A stretch of 64,000 nucleotides of DNA from 66-474 sp044464225 (GCA_044464225.1 JBIQLN010000012.1:1-64000), one strand, 5' to 3'. Positions 9,115 through 17,926 are shown, numbered from the stretch's first letter. The notes: generated by a model from the letters alone, not told the origin. Numbers and translations: made by a program.

Positions 9115-10008
9115 TCAGGACCGTGGTTCGGTGCCGAGGTCGCGCCTGGGCGCAGGGCCGCGCATCTCTTTTCGCGCGCCCATCAGAACCACCAGCGCGA
9201 TGCCGCCGAGGATCGCCACCGACGCGATCAGCAAGCGCAACGTCAGCGGTTCGCCCAGAAAGAACACTCCGCCCGCCGCCGCCAGGATGGGCACGCTCAG
9301 TTGCACGGTCGCGGCGGTGGTGGATTTCAGCGACGGCAACGCCGCGTACCAGATCGCGTAGCCCACGCCGGACGTCAACGCGCCGGACAGGAATGCGTAG
9401 CCGATGCCCGTCGGGTCCGGCGCGGCACGGGCGACCAGCACGAAGCTCAGCACCAGCGCCATCGGCACCGCCCGCACGAAGTTGCCGGCGGTGATTTTCA
9501 GCGGATCGCCGCCGCGCTTGCCGCGCAGCGAATAAACGCCCCACGCGACACCCGCGCCCAGCATCAACAGCGCACCCAGCAACGGCGGCGCCGACAGGCC
9601 CGGCAGCAACAGGCCGACCAGCCCGGCGCAGGCGAGCACGATTCCGACGACCTGCAGCGAGCGCATGCGTTCGCCGGACCAAACGCCGTAGCCGATCATG
9701 GTGATCTGCACCGCGCCGAACAGCAGCAGTGCGCCCGCCGCCGCGGTCAGGTGCAAATACGAAAAGGAAAAGCCCGCCGCATACGCGAACAGCGCCAACG
9801 CCGAAAGCCAGTTGCCGCGGCCTGTGCGCGCGCCGCCGCGCAGCCACGCCAGGCAACACAGCACCACGGCGCCCGACAGCAACCGCACCGTCGTGAAACT
9901 CGCTGCATCGATGCGCGTGTGCGCCAGCGCTGCGCGGCACAACAGCGAATTCCCCGCGAAGGCGACCAGCGCCAGTGCGGTAAGGATCGTCGTACGCAGG
10001 AGCGGCAT
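9115..10008 (-). CDS. EamA/DMT-family transporter
   Basis: A 297-aa inner-membrane protein with ten predicted helices arranged as two EamA repeats (about residues 5-135 and 143-280). The repeat ends are marked by family-typical segments such as LLLFGAVQITMIGYGVWSGE and VGYAIWYAALPSLKSTTAATVQLSVPILA. Drug/metabolite exporters of this type commonly move amino acids or related metabolites; the substrate cannot be told. AAAGG lies 6 bases upstream of the ATG. The tail after residue 280 is polar and arginine-rich. It converges with the permease at 9015, leaving a 99-base gap in which no clear terminator was recognised. Confidence 0.85.
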   Translation of the reverse strand: MPLLRTTILTALALVAFAGNSLLCRAALAHTRIDAASFTTVRLLSGAVVLCCLAWLRGGARTGRGNWLSALALFAYAAGFSFSYLHLTAAAGALLLFGAVQITMIGYGVWSGERMRSLQVVGIVLACAGLVGLLLPGLSAPPLLGALLMLGAGVAWGVYSLRGKRGGDPLKITAGNFVRAVPMALVLSFVLVARAAPDPTGIGYAFLSGALTSGVGYAIWYAALPSLKSTTAATVQLSVPILAAAGGVFFLGEPLTLRLLIASVAILGGIALVVLMGARKEMRGPAPRRDLGTEPRS

Positions 10009-10082
10009 GATGGCCTTTGCTCGCGAAGTGGCCGTGAAAGGGCAACGCCCGAATCCAGTCGATGCAGCCTGGTATGGCGCAA

Positions 10083-10160
10083 GGCGATCCTACAAGGGCA
10101 TCACCGCCATCGAACATGTGTCGTTCGTGATAAAAGGCGGGGTGATCTACAGACAGCCGC
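10083..10160 (+). pseudogene. Relic of an amidohydrolase 3' end
   Basis: This 78-base stretch closely matches the last coding part of the intact amidohydrolase (about 7228-7306). Translated, ITAIEHVSFVIKGGVIYRQP lines up with ITATEHVPFVMKGGVIYKQP. At the DNA level the match starts at GGCGATCC and carries a one-base deletion, so the upstream codons are out of frame. No upstream catalytic domain exists, because the neighbouring sequence is the EamA gene on the other strand. It is therefore the scar of a second, deleted or recombined copy and sits at the edge of an AT-rich inserted gene. Confidence 0.6.
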
Positions 10161-10245
10161 AGCGGGCGATAACCTGCCTTGCTCGCTGGCCTGAAACCGC
10201 TGCACTTCTCTGAATCTTCGCATATTCACCCGAGCCAAACGAGCT

Positions 10246-11049
10246 TTACGGGGCGGTATTAGTATCTAGGGAATCAAATTTCCGTTGCGTGAAATCGATG
10301 GAGTGGCCAGGTGAAAACTTTATTATCTTCAGTTTATTGCCAAGCACGCGACCATCCGCGTCAACGGATTTCAGAATCAGGAGGTCCCCGTATGTCCGTA
10401 CAAGAATAAAATTCGGATACTCGTCCATCGACAAAAATTCTGTTTTTTTGTAAGCGTTCCCGTTACCGACCATGAATGCAAATGCAATTAGTAGTACAAA
10501 CAAAAATATTACTAAAGCTGCTCGAATGCCCACGTAGCCCATTAAGGCATTCGTTATACTGAAAGGATCTGAGTTTTGAGCTTCTAGATTATCTTGTAGT
10601 CGTTCTATAAACGTTCTATTTTTGCGTGGTACGAGCGCTGGCCAAAATATCGTCAGGTTAATCAACGCTATTGCACCAATAATTTCCACAAAAAGTTTAA
10701 TAGAAAAACCATAGGAAGTAATAATTAATATTCCTCCGATAATAATTATTCCATTGAAAAAGTATACGAAGCTTAGACCTGGATTATTGTTCTCCTTTTT
10801 AAATGCTGCTCGAAATAATGGAACGCTTATGCCGAGATACACATACGACACCAACAATACCAGTCCCATTGCCATGCCTGCCACTAGCAACGTAGAAATG
10901 CTTGGATTTATAAACTCTATGGGAATGTCAAAATGATAGCAATATCCGCATTCGTAGGCATAAGCGATTAGATAAACATATGCATAACTAAATGCTATTA
11001 AAATTCCATCTGTCAGCAATCGCCTTAAAGATTTATCTGACACGTTCAT
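10246..11049 (-). CDS. AT-rich orphan multi-pass membrane protein
   Basis: Not recognised. The 267-aa protein has about five or six hydrophobic segments (near residues 12-34, 50-72, 93-112, 114-136 and 177-197). A soluble C-terminal domain of about 65 residues follows, with alternating beta-like stretches such as NFILVRTYGDLLILKSV. Codon use is strikingly unlike the neighbours: Ile, Lys, Asn and Phe with A/T third positions are abundant, and the whole stretch 10230-11070 is visibly far lower in GC. This points to acquisition from a low-GC donor. AGAGAGG lies 8 bases before the ATG. No partner gene, toxin/antitoxin mate or integrase is beside it. A membrane sensor or accessory defence component is possible but unsupported. 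Confidence 0.7.
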   Translation of the reverse strand: MNVSDKSLRRLLTDGILIAFSYAYVYLIAYAYECGYCYHFDIPIEFINPSISTLLVAGMAMGLVLLVSYVYLGISVPLFRAAFKKENNNPGLSFVYFFNGIIIIGGILIITSYGFSIKLFVEIIGAIALINLTIFWPALVPRKNRTFIERLQDNLEAQNSDPFSITNALMGYVGIRAALVIFLFVLLIAFAFMVGNGNAYKKTEFLSMDEYPNFILVRTYGDLLILKSVDADGRVLGNKLKIIKFSPGHSIDFTQRKFDSLDTNTAP

Positions 11050-11224
11050 TCCTCAACCTCTCTCATCGTTCGGTGCGTGAGCACCCTTTATGACCAGCGC
11101 TGTTTGGGGGGGCACTGCACTCAGCTTTGGCTGCGAAAGCTTCCAGATTCTGATGTAATTGTTTCCCTCGGCGATCATCCCATCCGAGCAGGCAGGTCGC
11201 AAGTGAATGTTCTTATGGCGTTCG

Positions 11225-12124
11225 TTATGGAATCAGCGACGGCGCCAGCAATTCCGCCACCCAATCCATGAAGGCGCGCACGCGGCGGGGCAGGTTGCGG
11301 CGTTGCGGGTAGAGCAGGGTGACGGGCATCGGTTCGGCGGCGAGGTATGGCAGGACTTCCACGAGGCTGCCCTCGTCGAGTAGCGGCGCGACGCCGGTGC
11401 GTGGCGCCTGGATCAGTCCGAGTCCGGCGAGGCAGGCGCCGACGTAGGCTTCGGCGCTGTTGACGGTGATCACGCCGTGCATTGGCCGGGTGCGATAGCC
11501 GTTCTCGGTCGGATATTCGAAACCGGGTGGGCGTGCGCCCAGTGTCGAGACGTAATGCACCAGCCGGTGCGCGTCGAGGTCTTCCAGTTGCTTCGGCATG
11601 CCGTGGCGCGCGATGTAGGCGGGACTGGCGCAGGTGACGACCGGCAACGCGCCGAGCCGGCGTGCCGCCAGCGTGCTGTCCTCCACGGTGCCGACGCGCA
11701 GCACGCAGTCGAAACCTTCGCGCACCACGTCGACGATGCGGTCGGTGCCGCTGAGTTCGATTTCGAGTTGCGGATGCCGGTCGAGGAATTCCGGCAGCCG
11801 CGGCAATACGAAATGTCGCGCGAGCCCGCTGGACATGTCCACGCGCAGGCGCCCGCGCAACGCGTGGGCGGGCCGGAACATCGACTGCAATTCGTCCATG
11901 TCGTCCAGCAGATCCTTGCAGCGTTCGTAGAACGCCTGGCCGTCGGCGGTCAGGTGCACGCGACGCGTGGTCCGGTGCAGCAACTGCGTACCCAGCGAAG
12001 TTTCCAGTTTGCGCACTGCGGTCGAGGCGCTGGCCTTGGGCAGGCCCAGGCTGTCGGCGGCGCGGGTGAAACTGGAGAGTTCCGCCACCCGGACGAAGGC
12101 CCGCATGGCGTCGAGCTGGTTCAT
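11225..12124 (-). CDS. LysR-family transcriptional regulator
   Basis: A 299-aa LysR-type regulator. The N-terminal winged helix-turn-helix (residues 1-60) contains FVRVAELSSFTRAADSLGLP and a recognition helix SASTAVRKLETSLG. The C-terminal periplasmic-binding-like effector domain runs from about residue 90 to the end, with VREGFDCVLRVGTVEDSTLAARRLG typical of the CrgA/DsdC-type branch that often controls oxidoreductases. ATG 12124 gives the standard MNQLDAM start; a GTG two codons earlier is an alternative. It is divergent from an SDR gene 114 bases away, and the shared spacer holds two dyads. The usual arrangement is regulation of the divergent gene and itself. Confidence 0.92.
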   Translation of the reverse strand: MNQLDAMRAFVRVAELSSFTRAADSLGLPKASASTAVRKLETSLGTQLLHRTTRRVHLTADGQAFYERCKDLLDDMDELQSMFRPAHALRGRLRVDMSSGLARHFVLPRLPEFLDRHPQLEIELSGTDRIVDVVREGFDCVLRVGTVEDSTLAARRLGALPVVTCASPAYIARHGMPKQLEDLDAHRLVHYVSTLGARPPGFEYPTENGYRTRPMHGVITVNSAEAYVGACLAGLGLIQAPRTGVAPLLDEGSLVEVLPYLAAEPMPVTLLYPQRRNLPRRVRAFMDWVAELLAPSLIP

Positions 12125-12138
12125 AGGCACGGATTATT

Positions 12139-12179
12139 GTTCGTCAAACGCGAACATTCAAATCAGTTTTTGCTGATTT
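12139..12179. promoter_or_regulatory. Two dyads in the LysR/SDR divergent spacer
   Basis: Two inverted repeats lie between the divergent starts. The first is GTTCG, 7 bases, CGAAC (12139-12155). The second is AAATCAG, 6 bases, CTGATTT (12160-12179). LysR regulators bind dyads of the T-N11-A type, and both sit close to the regulator's own start, so they are good operator candidates. Assignment is inference from position and symmetry. Confidence 0.45.
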
Positions 12180-12238
12180 ATCGCAAGCAGCATGATCAAT
12201 AGATTGGCGTTCGTCCCATCCACCCGAAGGAGAACGCC

Positions 12239-13003
12239 ATGAAAACTTCCACCCCCATCGCCCTGATCACCGGCGGCAGCCGCGGCCTCGGCCGCGACAT
12301 GGCGCTGAAGCTGGTCGCGCAAGGCACCGACGTGATCCTCACGTATCGCAGCCGTCGCGACGAAGCCGACGCCGTGGTCGCCGCAATCGAAGCGGCCGGT
12401 CGCCGCGCGGTTGCATTGCAACTGGACGTCGGCGACATCAAAAGTTTCGATGCGTTCGTCGCGCAGGTGGCCGACGCGCTGCGCGCGCACTGGCAACGCG
12501 AACGATTCGACTACCTGGTCAACAATGCCGGCGTCGGCGTGCACGCGGCGTTCGCCGACATCGACGAAGCGCAATTTGACCTGCTGATGAACGTGCACCT
12601 GAAAGGCCCGTTCTTCCTCACCCAGAAATTGCTGCCGTTGATCACCGACGGCGGTCGCATCCTCAACATTTCCAGCGGCCTCGCGCGTTTCGCGTTGCCG
12701 GGCTATTCCGCGTACGCGGCGATGAAGGGCGCGATCGAAGTGCTGACGCGCTACCAGGCCAGGGAATTGGGTGTGCGCGGCATCGTCGTGAACGTGCTGG
12801 CGCCGGGCGCGATCGAAACGGATTTCGGCGGCGGCGCGGTGCGCGACAACGCTCAGCTCAACGGCTTCGTCGCCGCCAACACCGCGCTGGGCCGCGCCGG
12901 CCTGCCGGAAGACATTGGCGCCGCGGCGGCTGCGCTGCTCGGCCCAGGCGGCCGCTGGATCAACGGCCAGCGCATCGAGGCTTCGGGCGGCATGTTCCTG
13001 TGA
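12239..13003 (+). CDS. Short-chain dehydrogenase/reductase
   Basis: Classical SDR of 254 aa with a Rossmann fold. The nucleotide loop TGGSRGLGRDMA begins near residue 10, and NNAGVGVHA marks the core. The catalytic set is Ser in ILNISSG with Tyr and Lys in YSAYAAMKG. After the YxxxK, VNVLAPGAIETDF is the usual substrate-loop lead. The basic residues after the first strand (TYRSRRDE) suggest NADP(H). AAGGAG 7 bases before the ATG gives a firm start. It is divergent from a LysR regulator that probably controls it. Substrate unknown; quinone or aldehyde reduction is common in this arrangement. Confidence 0.9.
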   Translation: MKTSTPIALITGGSRGLGRDMALKLVAQGTDVILTYRSRRDEADAVVAAIEAAGRRAVALQLDVGDIKSFDAFVAQVADALRAHWQRERFDYLVNNAGVGVHAAFADIDEAQFDLLMNVHLKGPFFLTQKLLPLITDGGRILNISSGLARFALPGYSAYAAMKGAIEVLTRYQARELGVRGIVVNVLAPGAIETDFGGGAVRDNAQLNGFVAANTALGRAGLPEDIGAAAAALLGPGGRWINGQRIEASGGMFL

Positions 13004-13138
13004 GCGACTGCCGGGGCCGATCCTGCGAGGGACGGTCCCGACGAGTTGGTCGACGCGACAGCCGGGTGCTCGTTGCAGGCGCGGTTGAACACGTGTCGGC
13101 CGATGCCCACGCGGTCCTGCCCGCAGGACTCGTCGGCG

Positions 13139-14128
13139 TCACCGCACCGGCTGCTCCGGCTTGCAGGCCGGTGCCTTGGCGGGATAGCCGCTTTCATCGA
13201 GCAACTTCTGGAAATCCGTCACGTTCAACAACTCGGCCAGTGCGGCGTGTTTGTCGGTGGCGTGGCCGTAATACGTCTGCGCGATGCGATAGCCGAGCCA
13301 GTAACCCATGTCCGGCGGCCAGCCGGGAGCGGGGTGGTGGTCGAACAGCCAGGGCTTGCTTTCGGTGCCGTCCTTCTCCCTCATGAAGCGTGCATACAGT
13401 GCCTGTTCGTGCGGGCAGCCGTAGCGCCAACGGTCGGTCATCTGTCGAACGTCGGGCTGTGGCAACACCAGCGTGGTGATGAAGTCCGCCGTCCCTTCGT
13501 TGATGACGAGTTGCAGGAGGGTGCTCTTGTCGTCCGGCTGGTCCGTCTGGTTGAAATGGATGGTTTCGTGCACAGCCGTGAACGGCACGAAGGCGGGCGT
13601 GACCCTTGTGTAGGCGTACGGCATGCCGGGCGGCGTGGCGAACACGTCTGCCGCGAGGATGATGCCGTTGGGCGAATTCATGCCGGCGCCGTGTTGCTGG
13701 CCCACCACGAAATACACGTGCGTGGGCAGCTTGATGCCGGGATAGAGCACCGCGAGTTTGCGGAACGCCGCCTGGATCACTGGCTTCTGGTCCACCACCT
13801 GAATGATGTACGGGCGCAGCTTCGCGTACTCGGCACGGTGCTGCTCCACGTGCGCCGCCAGCGAATCCGGCGTCACGCGCCGCTGCTTGTCGAAGTCTTC
13901 CAGTCCCTGGCTCGCGCGATCGAAATATTCCCTCCGGTAGATTTCCACCCGCTGCGCGGCGGGCACCTTGGCCGCGTCGTCGAACGCCTGCCAGAAGTGC
14001 GCCACGTCTGTCGTCACCACTTCCGCCTTGCCGGGATCGGTGGTCGTGGTGGTGAAGCCGCAGAGCAAAAGCATGAGGCCCGCCGGCAGCAGACAGCGCG
14101 CGAGGTTGCGGAAGACATGGGATCGCAA
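13139..14128 (-). CDS. DUF2268-type predicted Zn-dependent protease, exported
   Basis: A 329-aa exported protein resembling the DUF2268 predicted zinc proteases (GldB-like). The signal peptide (about residues 1-24) ends with LLLCGFTTT; its Cys sits in LLLC-G, so lipidation is possible but the box is imperfect. The metal motif HETIH is in PFTAVHETIHFNQ, and a downstream INEGTADFI supplies the likely third ligand Glu. No ATG precedes the signal peptide. AAGGAG stands 7 bases before TTG 14128, which I take as the start. The frame also continues to an ATG further upstream at 14410, but that would overlap the divergent gene and lose the signal peptide. Function beyond a predicted peptidase is unknown. 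Confidence 0.7.
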   Translation of the reverse strand: MRSHVFRNLARCLLPAGLMLLLCGFTTTTTDPGKAEVVTTDVAHFWQAFDDAAKVPAAQRVEIYRREYFDRASQGLEDFDKQRRVTPDSLAAHVEQHRAEYAKLRPYIIQVVDQKPVIQAAFRKLAVLYPGIKLPTHVYFVVGQQHGAGMNSPNGIILAADVFATPPGMPYAYTRVTPAFVPFTAVHETIHFNQTDQPDDKSTLLQLVINEGTADFITTLVLPQPDVRQMTDRWRYGCPHEQALYARFMREKDGTESKPWLFDHHPAPGWPPDMGYWLGYRIAQTYYGHATDKHAALAELLNVTDFQKLLDESGYPAKAPACKPEQPVR

Positions 14129-14333
14129 GGCTTGCTCCTTGTGGTGGTGAATCGGTGCGGTGTCCCCTCGTTGTACAGCATGGCGGTCGAGTCGCCAAAT
14201 CAGCGAAGAGTGCCATGCGATTGTCGGCAGGGCACGCCCGCAATTTCTGCATCGCGGGCCGGGCGATGGCGGAGTAAAGTGCCGCATGGAGGGGATGGCG
14301 TGGCACCCAGGCCACTGCCTGTAGGGTGACGCG

Positions 14334-15203
14334 ATGAGTGCGACGCTGCAGCCGAGCCGAGTGTTGTTCGCCGCCGCGATGATCGCCCTTGGCGTCACGG
14401 GGCTCGTCAACGGGGATTTCGCGTTGGCGTGGCAAGACGTTCCGGCGCATCTGCCGGGGCGAACGGGTCTTGCTTATGTCTGCGCGGTGCTCGAACTGGC
14501 GTTCGGCATGGGTCTGCTGTGGCAGCGCACGCTGGCCTGGACGTGCCGGCTGTTGTTTCCGTACATGGTGCTGTGGCCGGTGTTGCTGGACGTGCCCGGC
14601 GTGATCCATGCACCATTCGATGCGGGGGCGTGGGGCAGCGTCGGCGAGATCGCGATCATCACCGCAGGTGCGTGGTATCTGTTCGCGAAACACGCTCGAA
14701 ACGCGCAACAGGAAGGCTTCGGCGCGTCGACGTCCGGCATTCGCGCCGCACGCTGGCTGCTTGTCCTTGCGCTGCCGATGATCGGTGTCGAAGTCATCCT
14801 GGATGCCGTGCAGGCCGGTGACAAAGTGATGCAGCCGTGGCTGCAGGTGCTGCCCGATCCGATGGCATGGGCGTGCTTCACCGGAGTATGCAGCATCGCG
14901 ACTGCGCTGGCGTTGCTGTTTGGCACGTGGCCGCGATTGGCGGCGACGCTCGAAGCGTCCATGTTGGGGCTCATCGCCATCGCCTACTGGGCACCCGCGC
15001 TGCCCACCGGGAGGACGGCCACCACCGCTTTCATCATTTCATTCCTGATTGCCGCGTCCGTGTGGGTGGTGGCCGACAGCTACCGCCGCGTGCCGTGGCT
15101 TGCCGCCGGGCGTCCGGCATGGAAGCGCGATCAGGTCGTGGCGACAAGCAATCCTTCGGAATCGGGCGGCGGGTGCAAACCGTCGGGCCGATTCGCGAAA
15201 TAG
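14334..15203 (+). CDS. DoxX-like multi-pass membrane protein
   Basis: A 289-aa inner-membrane protein with about eight hydrophobic segments and a short polar tail after residue 255. The first half looks like a four-helix DoxX-type module (MIALGVTGLVNGDF, LAYVCAVLELAFGMGLLWQR), and a second block of four helices follows from residue 140. Proteins of this kind are found beside oxidoreductases and stress genes but have no agreed activity. The ATG at 14334 follows GTAGGGTGACG, a weak ribosome site. It is divergent from the DUF2268 gene with a 205-base spacer and converges with the GFA gene. Confidence 0.6.
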   Translation: MSATLQPSRVLFAAAMIALGVTGLVNGDFALAWQDVPAHLPGRTGLAYVCAVLELAFGMGLLWQRTLAWTCRLLFPYMVLWPVLLDVPGVIHAPFDAGAWGSVGEIAIITAGAWYLFAKHARNAQQEGFGASTSGIRAARWLLVLALPMIGVEVILDAVQAGDKVMQPWLQVLPDPMAWACFTGVCSIATALALLFGTWPRLAATLEASMLGLIAIAYWAPALPTGRTATTAFIISFLIAASVWVVADSYRRVPWLAAGRPAWKRDQVVATSNPSESGGGCKPSGRFAK

Positions 15204-15341
15204 CGTTCCCCGAGCGACGCAGTCGAGACGTGCCGCGCTTGCCTGAAGCCGGCCAGAGCCGTACGGATGGCGGTGTTGCCGGGCGCCACGATTGGGCCGC
15301 CAGGCGCGGGTGTGCGTCGGGTTGTCGTTGCGCTGCAGACC

Positions 15342-15734
15342 TCAAAACCAGTAATCGGCGACGCATCGGCCGTCGCGCGGCAAGCGTTCGTAGGTTTCGA
15401 GGCCATCGAAATGTTCGATGGGGATGTCGGCCACCGCATTCGGTTCGGCGAGACGAAGGTTCACCGCCATGCGGCGGCGGCCGTGCGGGTTCGCGTGCAC
15501 GGCGCGCCAGTAGGCAAGGCACCCGCAGACGGCGCAGAAATGGAATTCGAGGATCCGTTGGCCGTGCCGGTATTGCCGCGTCGCGCCGCGCACGTCGATG
15601 CCATGGCCTTCGTCGGCATAGGCCCACAGGACGCCGTGGCGCCGGCACCAGGTGCAATTGCACGCCGTTGCCGCGTCGGGTTGTCCTTCGTAACGCCAAT
15701 GCACCTCGCCGCAATGGCATGAGCCTTCGATCAT
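15342..15734 (-). CDS. GFA family (glutathione-dependent formaldehyde-activating-like) protein
   Basis: A 130-aa zinc protein of the GFA/CENP-V family. The N-terminal SCHCGEVHW supplies the first Cys pair, CNCTWCRRHG the second, and FCAVCGCLAYW a third Cys cluster, giving the two zinc sites of the fold. The ATG at 15734 follows GGAG and gives the standard MIEGSCHCG start; the longer frame adds 12 unlikely residues. Original members were thought to combine formaldehyde with glutathione; for most relatives including this one the substrate is unknown. It stands alone between two membrane-protein genes. Confidence 0.88.
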   Translation of the reverse strand: MIEGSCHCGEVHWRYEGQPDAATACNCTWCRRHGVLWAYADEGHGIDVRGATRQYRHGQRILEFHFCAVCGCLAYWRAVHANPHGRRRMAVNLRLAEPNAVADIPIEHFDGLETYERLPRDGRCVADYWF

Positions 15735-15833
15735 TCCGCGGTCTCCGGCGAACTTCTCGAGAGAAGGCAAGGATAAGTCGCTTCGATCGGAACGAAAACC
15801 CGCTGCCTCCGCATCAGCCTCGGCGGAAGTGCG

Positions 15834-16496
15834 TCAACGGGGCGCGCAACACACCAGCCACCACGACGCGCGCCACAGCCATGCCAGCACCAGCGCGATC
15901 ACGGCTTTTTCGCCGAGGCCACGTGGAATCGGCGACAGCGCATACGCCCAGAAATACACCACGCTGACCGATGCGATCGTGGTGGCTTCGATGAACTGCG
16001 CGCGCCAATCCGGATCGAAACGCAGGCGCAACGATTGCAGCAGCGCGGCGGTGGTCACGCAGATGAAGGTGCCGAACGCAGCCCACTGATGGATCTTGCC
16101 GTGCAGGGTTACCGGCCAGCGCGTGGCGTCGGCGATGAAGAACGCCGTGATGCACAGCGCGGCGGCTGCGAGCACGAACAGGATCAGTGGAAACACGCTG
16201 CGCGCGCGCCGGTGGAGCGCCCGATACCAACCGATGCCCAGCGCCGCGACGCCCGGCGCGGGGGCGAAGAAACTCGCCTGCACCCAGCGCCCGTACGGAC
16301 CCTTCACGTATATGCTCATCGACGTGGTGATCCAGTCGAGGTCGGTACGCAGCCATTGCACCAGCAGGCAGGTGACGGCGATGAAGGCGACCCCGACCAG
16401 CGCAACGATCCCGAGTGCGCGCGTGAGCGAATCGGCGTGCGTCGACGTGGCCTCGTGCGCGCGCTCGACGCCGCGGGTCACCGGATGGACGTTCAT
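15834..16496 (-). CDS. DUF998-like membrane protein
   Basis: A 220-aa six-helix inner-membrane protein of the DUF998 type. After a cytoplasmic head rich in His, Arg and Thr come helices near residues 28-48, 70-90, 101-121, 134-154, 168-188 and 194-215. The loop WITTSMSIYVKGPYGRWVQ between helices 1 and 2 and the segment KIHQWAAFGTFI later are typical of the family. No enzymatic motif is visible and no function is established. It is 99 bases from the GFA gene on the same strand. Confidence 0.7.
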   Translation of the reverse strand: MNVHPVTRGVERAHEATSTHADSLTRALGIVALVGVAFIAVTCLLVQWLRTDLDWITTSMSIYVKGPYGRWVQASFFAPAPGVAALGIGWYRALHRRARSVFPLILFVLAAAALCITAFFIADATRWPVTLHGKIHQWAAFGTFICVTTAALLQSLRLRFDPDWRAQFIEATTIASVSVVYFWAYALSPIPRGLGEKAVIALVLAWLWRASWWLVCCAPR

Positions 16497-16942
16497 CGCA
16501 TCGCGTTCCGTGCATTGCGATCGGGGTGTCGCGTCAGACTAACGACGAGGATGTGAGTTCCGCGTCGTGGACGCGCGGCGCGGTTCAGTCACGCCGGGAG
16601 CGCGGCAGCATGCAGGCTGGTTCACGGCGGTGACGGACGCAGCCAATGGCGGTGAAAATGTCGCGAACACGGCGCTCCAGCGTGCGCCGAGTCCGGCCTT
16701 CAGCCATGGCGTGGCGCGAACAGCAGGATGTCGGCGACCACCAGCGCGAGCGCGAACCGTTTCAACCCACGGCGCCGGGTCATCAGTCGATCAGCCGGCC
16801 TGACGAGGTGCGGCGCGCGCGAACAGCCAGTCCGACAGCGCGACAAACCCGGCTTCCTGGTCGGAGTGGGCGCGCCATGACGGCGGCGAGCTGATCTTCC
16901 CGCGGGCGAATGGTTCGTGGCAAGCGGCAGCGCCGCTCCGGC
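16497..16942. other. Intergenic stretch without a convincing gene
   Basis: About 446 bases between the DUF998 gene and the dehydratase. On the minus strand an ATG overlapping the dehydratase stop (TGA at 16943-16945) opens a 51-codon frame to 16791, and a further 27-codon frame with a hydrophobic stretch runs from 16782 to about 16702. Neither resembles a known protein, and base composition is ordinary. They could be decayed remains of a gene once coupled to the dehydratase. No promoter, repeat or terminator stood out. Confidence 0.4.
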
Positions 16943-17926
16943 TCATGGTGAGTACGGGATGGTCTGCCGCGCGAACGTCGCGAGATCGATGTTGGTGCCG
17001 CACACGACCAAGCCGACGCGCTTCCCGTCCAGCCGTTCGCGCAGCGGGCCGCACAACGCGGCCGTTGCGGCCGCGCCCGCCGGCTCCACCGCCAGTTTCG
17101 CTTCTGCAAACAACATCCCCATGGCACGCTGCATCGCATCGTCGGGAAGCGTGACGATTTCATCGGCGAAGCGCCGCGCCACGTCGAAGCTGTAGGGCAG
17201 GGCGTACGGCGCGGCGAGGCTGTCGGCGATGGTATCCACGCGTTCGAGCTTTTGGGGCGAGCCGGTCGCGAAGCTGCGCGACAGGCTGTCGGCGCCCACG
17301 GGTTCGACGCCATACACCTTGCAGCGCGGCTGCATCTGCTTGACCGCGCAGGCGATGCCCGCAATCAGGCCGCCGCCACCGACCGGCACGATCACCGCGT
17401 CGAGATCGTCCACCTGGTTGCAGAGTTCGTAACCGACCGTGGCGGTGCCGAGCACTGTCAGTTCGCCTTCGAAGGGGTGGATGAAGGTGCGGCCTTCGTC
17501 CCTTTGGATGCGCTCGACTTCCGCGAATGCCGCGTAGACGTCATCGGTCAGCACGACCTGTGCACCGTAAGCCTGGCAGGACGCGACCCGCGCGGGATTC
17601 GCCGTTTTCGGCATCACCACCCTGGCGGTGGTGCCGACGCTGCGTGCGGCGAATGCAACCGCGATCGCGTGGTTGCCGGCACTGACCGCGGTGACGCCGC
17701 GCCGCTTCTGGTCGTCCGACAGGGCCAGCGCATTCAACAATGCCCCACGCGCCTTGAAGGTTCCGGTGTATTGCAACAGTTCGAGTTTCAGGAACACCTG
17801 CGTGTCGACGCCGGCCGAGCGTTCAATGGCATCGCCACGCCACTGCCACGCCGGCGTCTCGCGTACGCGATCGCCCAGGCACTCGCGCGCGGCGCGGATG
17901 TCCGCGATGGAGGGGAAATCGGCCAT
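16943..17926 (-). CDS. Threonine/serine dehydratase family PLP enzyme
   Basis: Fold-type II pyridoxal-phosphate enzyme, 327 aa, of the single-domain serine/threonine dehydratase and serine racemase group. The PLP lysine is in TGTFKARGALLNAL, the substrate loop is SAGNHAIAVAFAA, and the phosphate-binding glycine loop is PVGGGGLIAGIA. There is no C-terminal ACT domain, so it is not the isoleucine-inhibited biosynthetic IlvA type. ATG 17926 begins MADFPSIADIRAA, the family-typical first helix; the 16 residues upstream are unlikely. Expected reaction: deamination of L-threonine or L-serine to the 2-oxo acid, or racemisation. It stands alone; the next gene upstream is a CBS protein. Confidence 0.88.
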   Translation of the reverse strand: MADFPSIADIRAARECLGDRVRETPAWQWRGDAIERSAGVDTQVFLKLELLQYTGTFKARGALLNALALSDDQKRRGVTAVSAGNHAIAVAFAARSVGTTARVVMPKTANPARVASCQAYGAQVVLTDDVYAAFAEVERIQRDEGRTFIHPFEGELTVLGTATVGYELCNQVDDLDAVIVPVGGGGLIAGIACAVKQMQPRCKVYGVEPVGADSLSRSFATGSPQKLERVDTIADSLAAPYALPYSFDVARRFADEIVTLPDDAMQRAMGMLFAEAKLAVEPAGAAATAALCGPLRERLDGKRVGLVVCGTNIDLATFARQTIPYSP

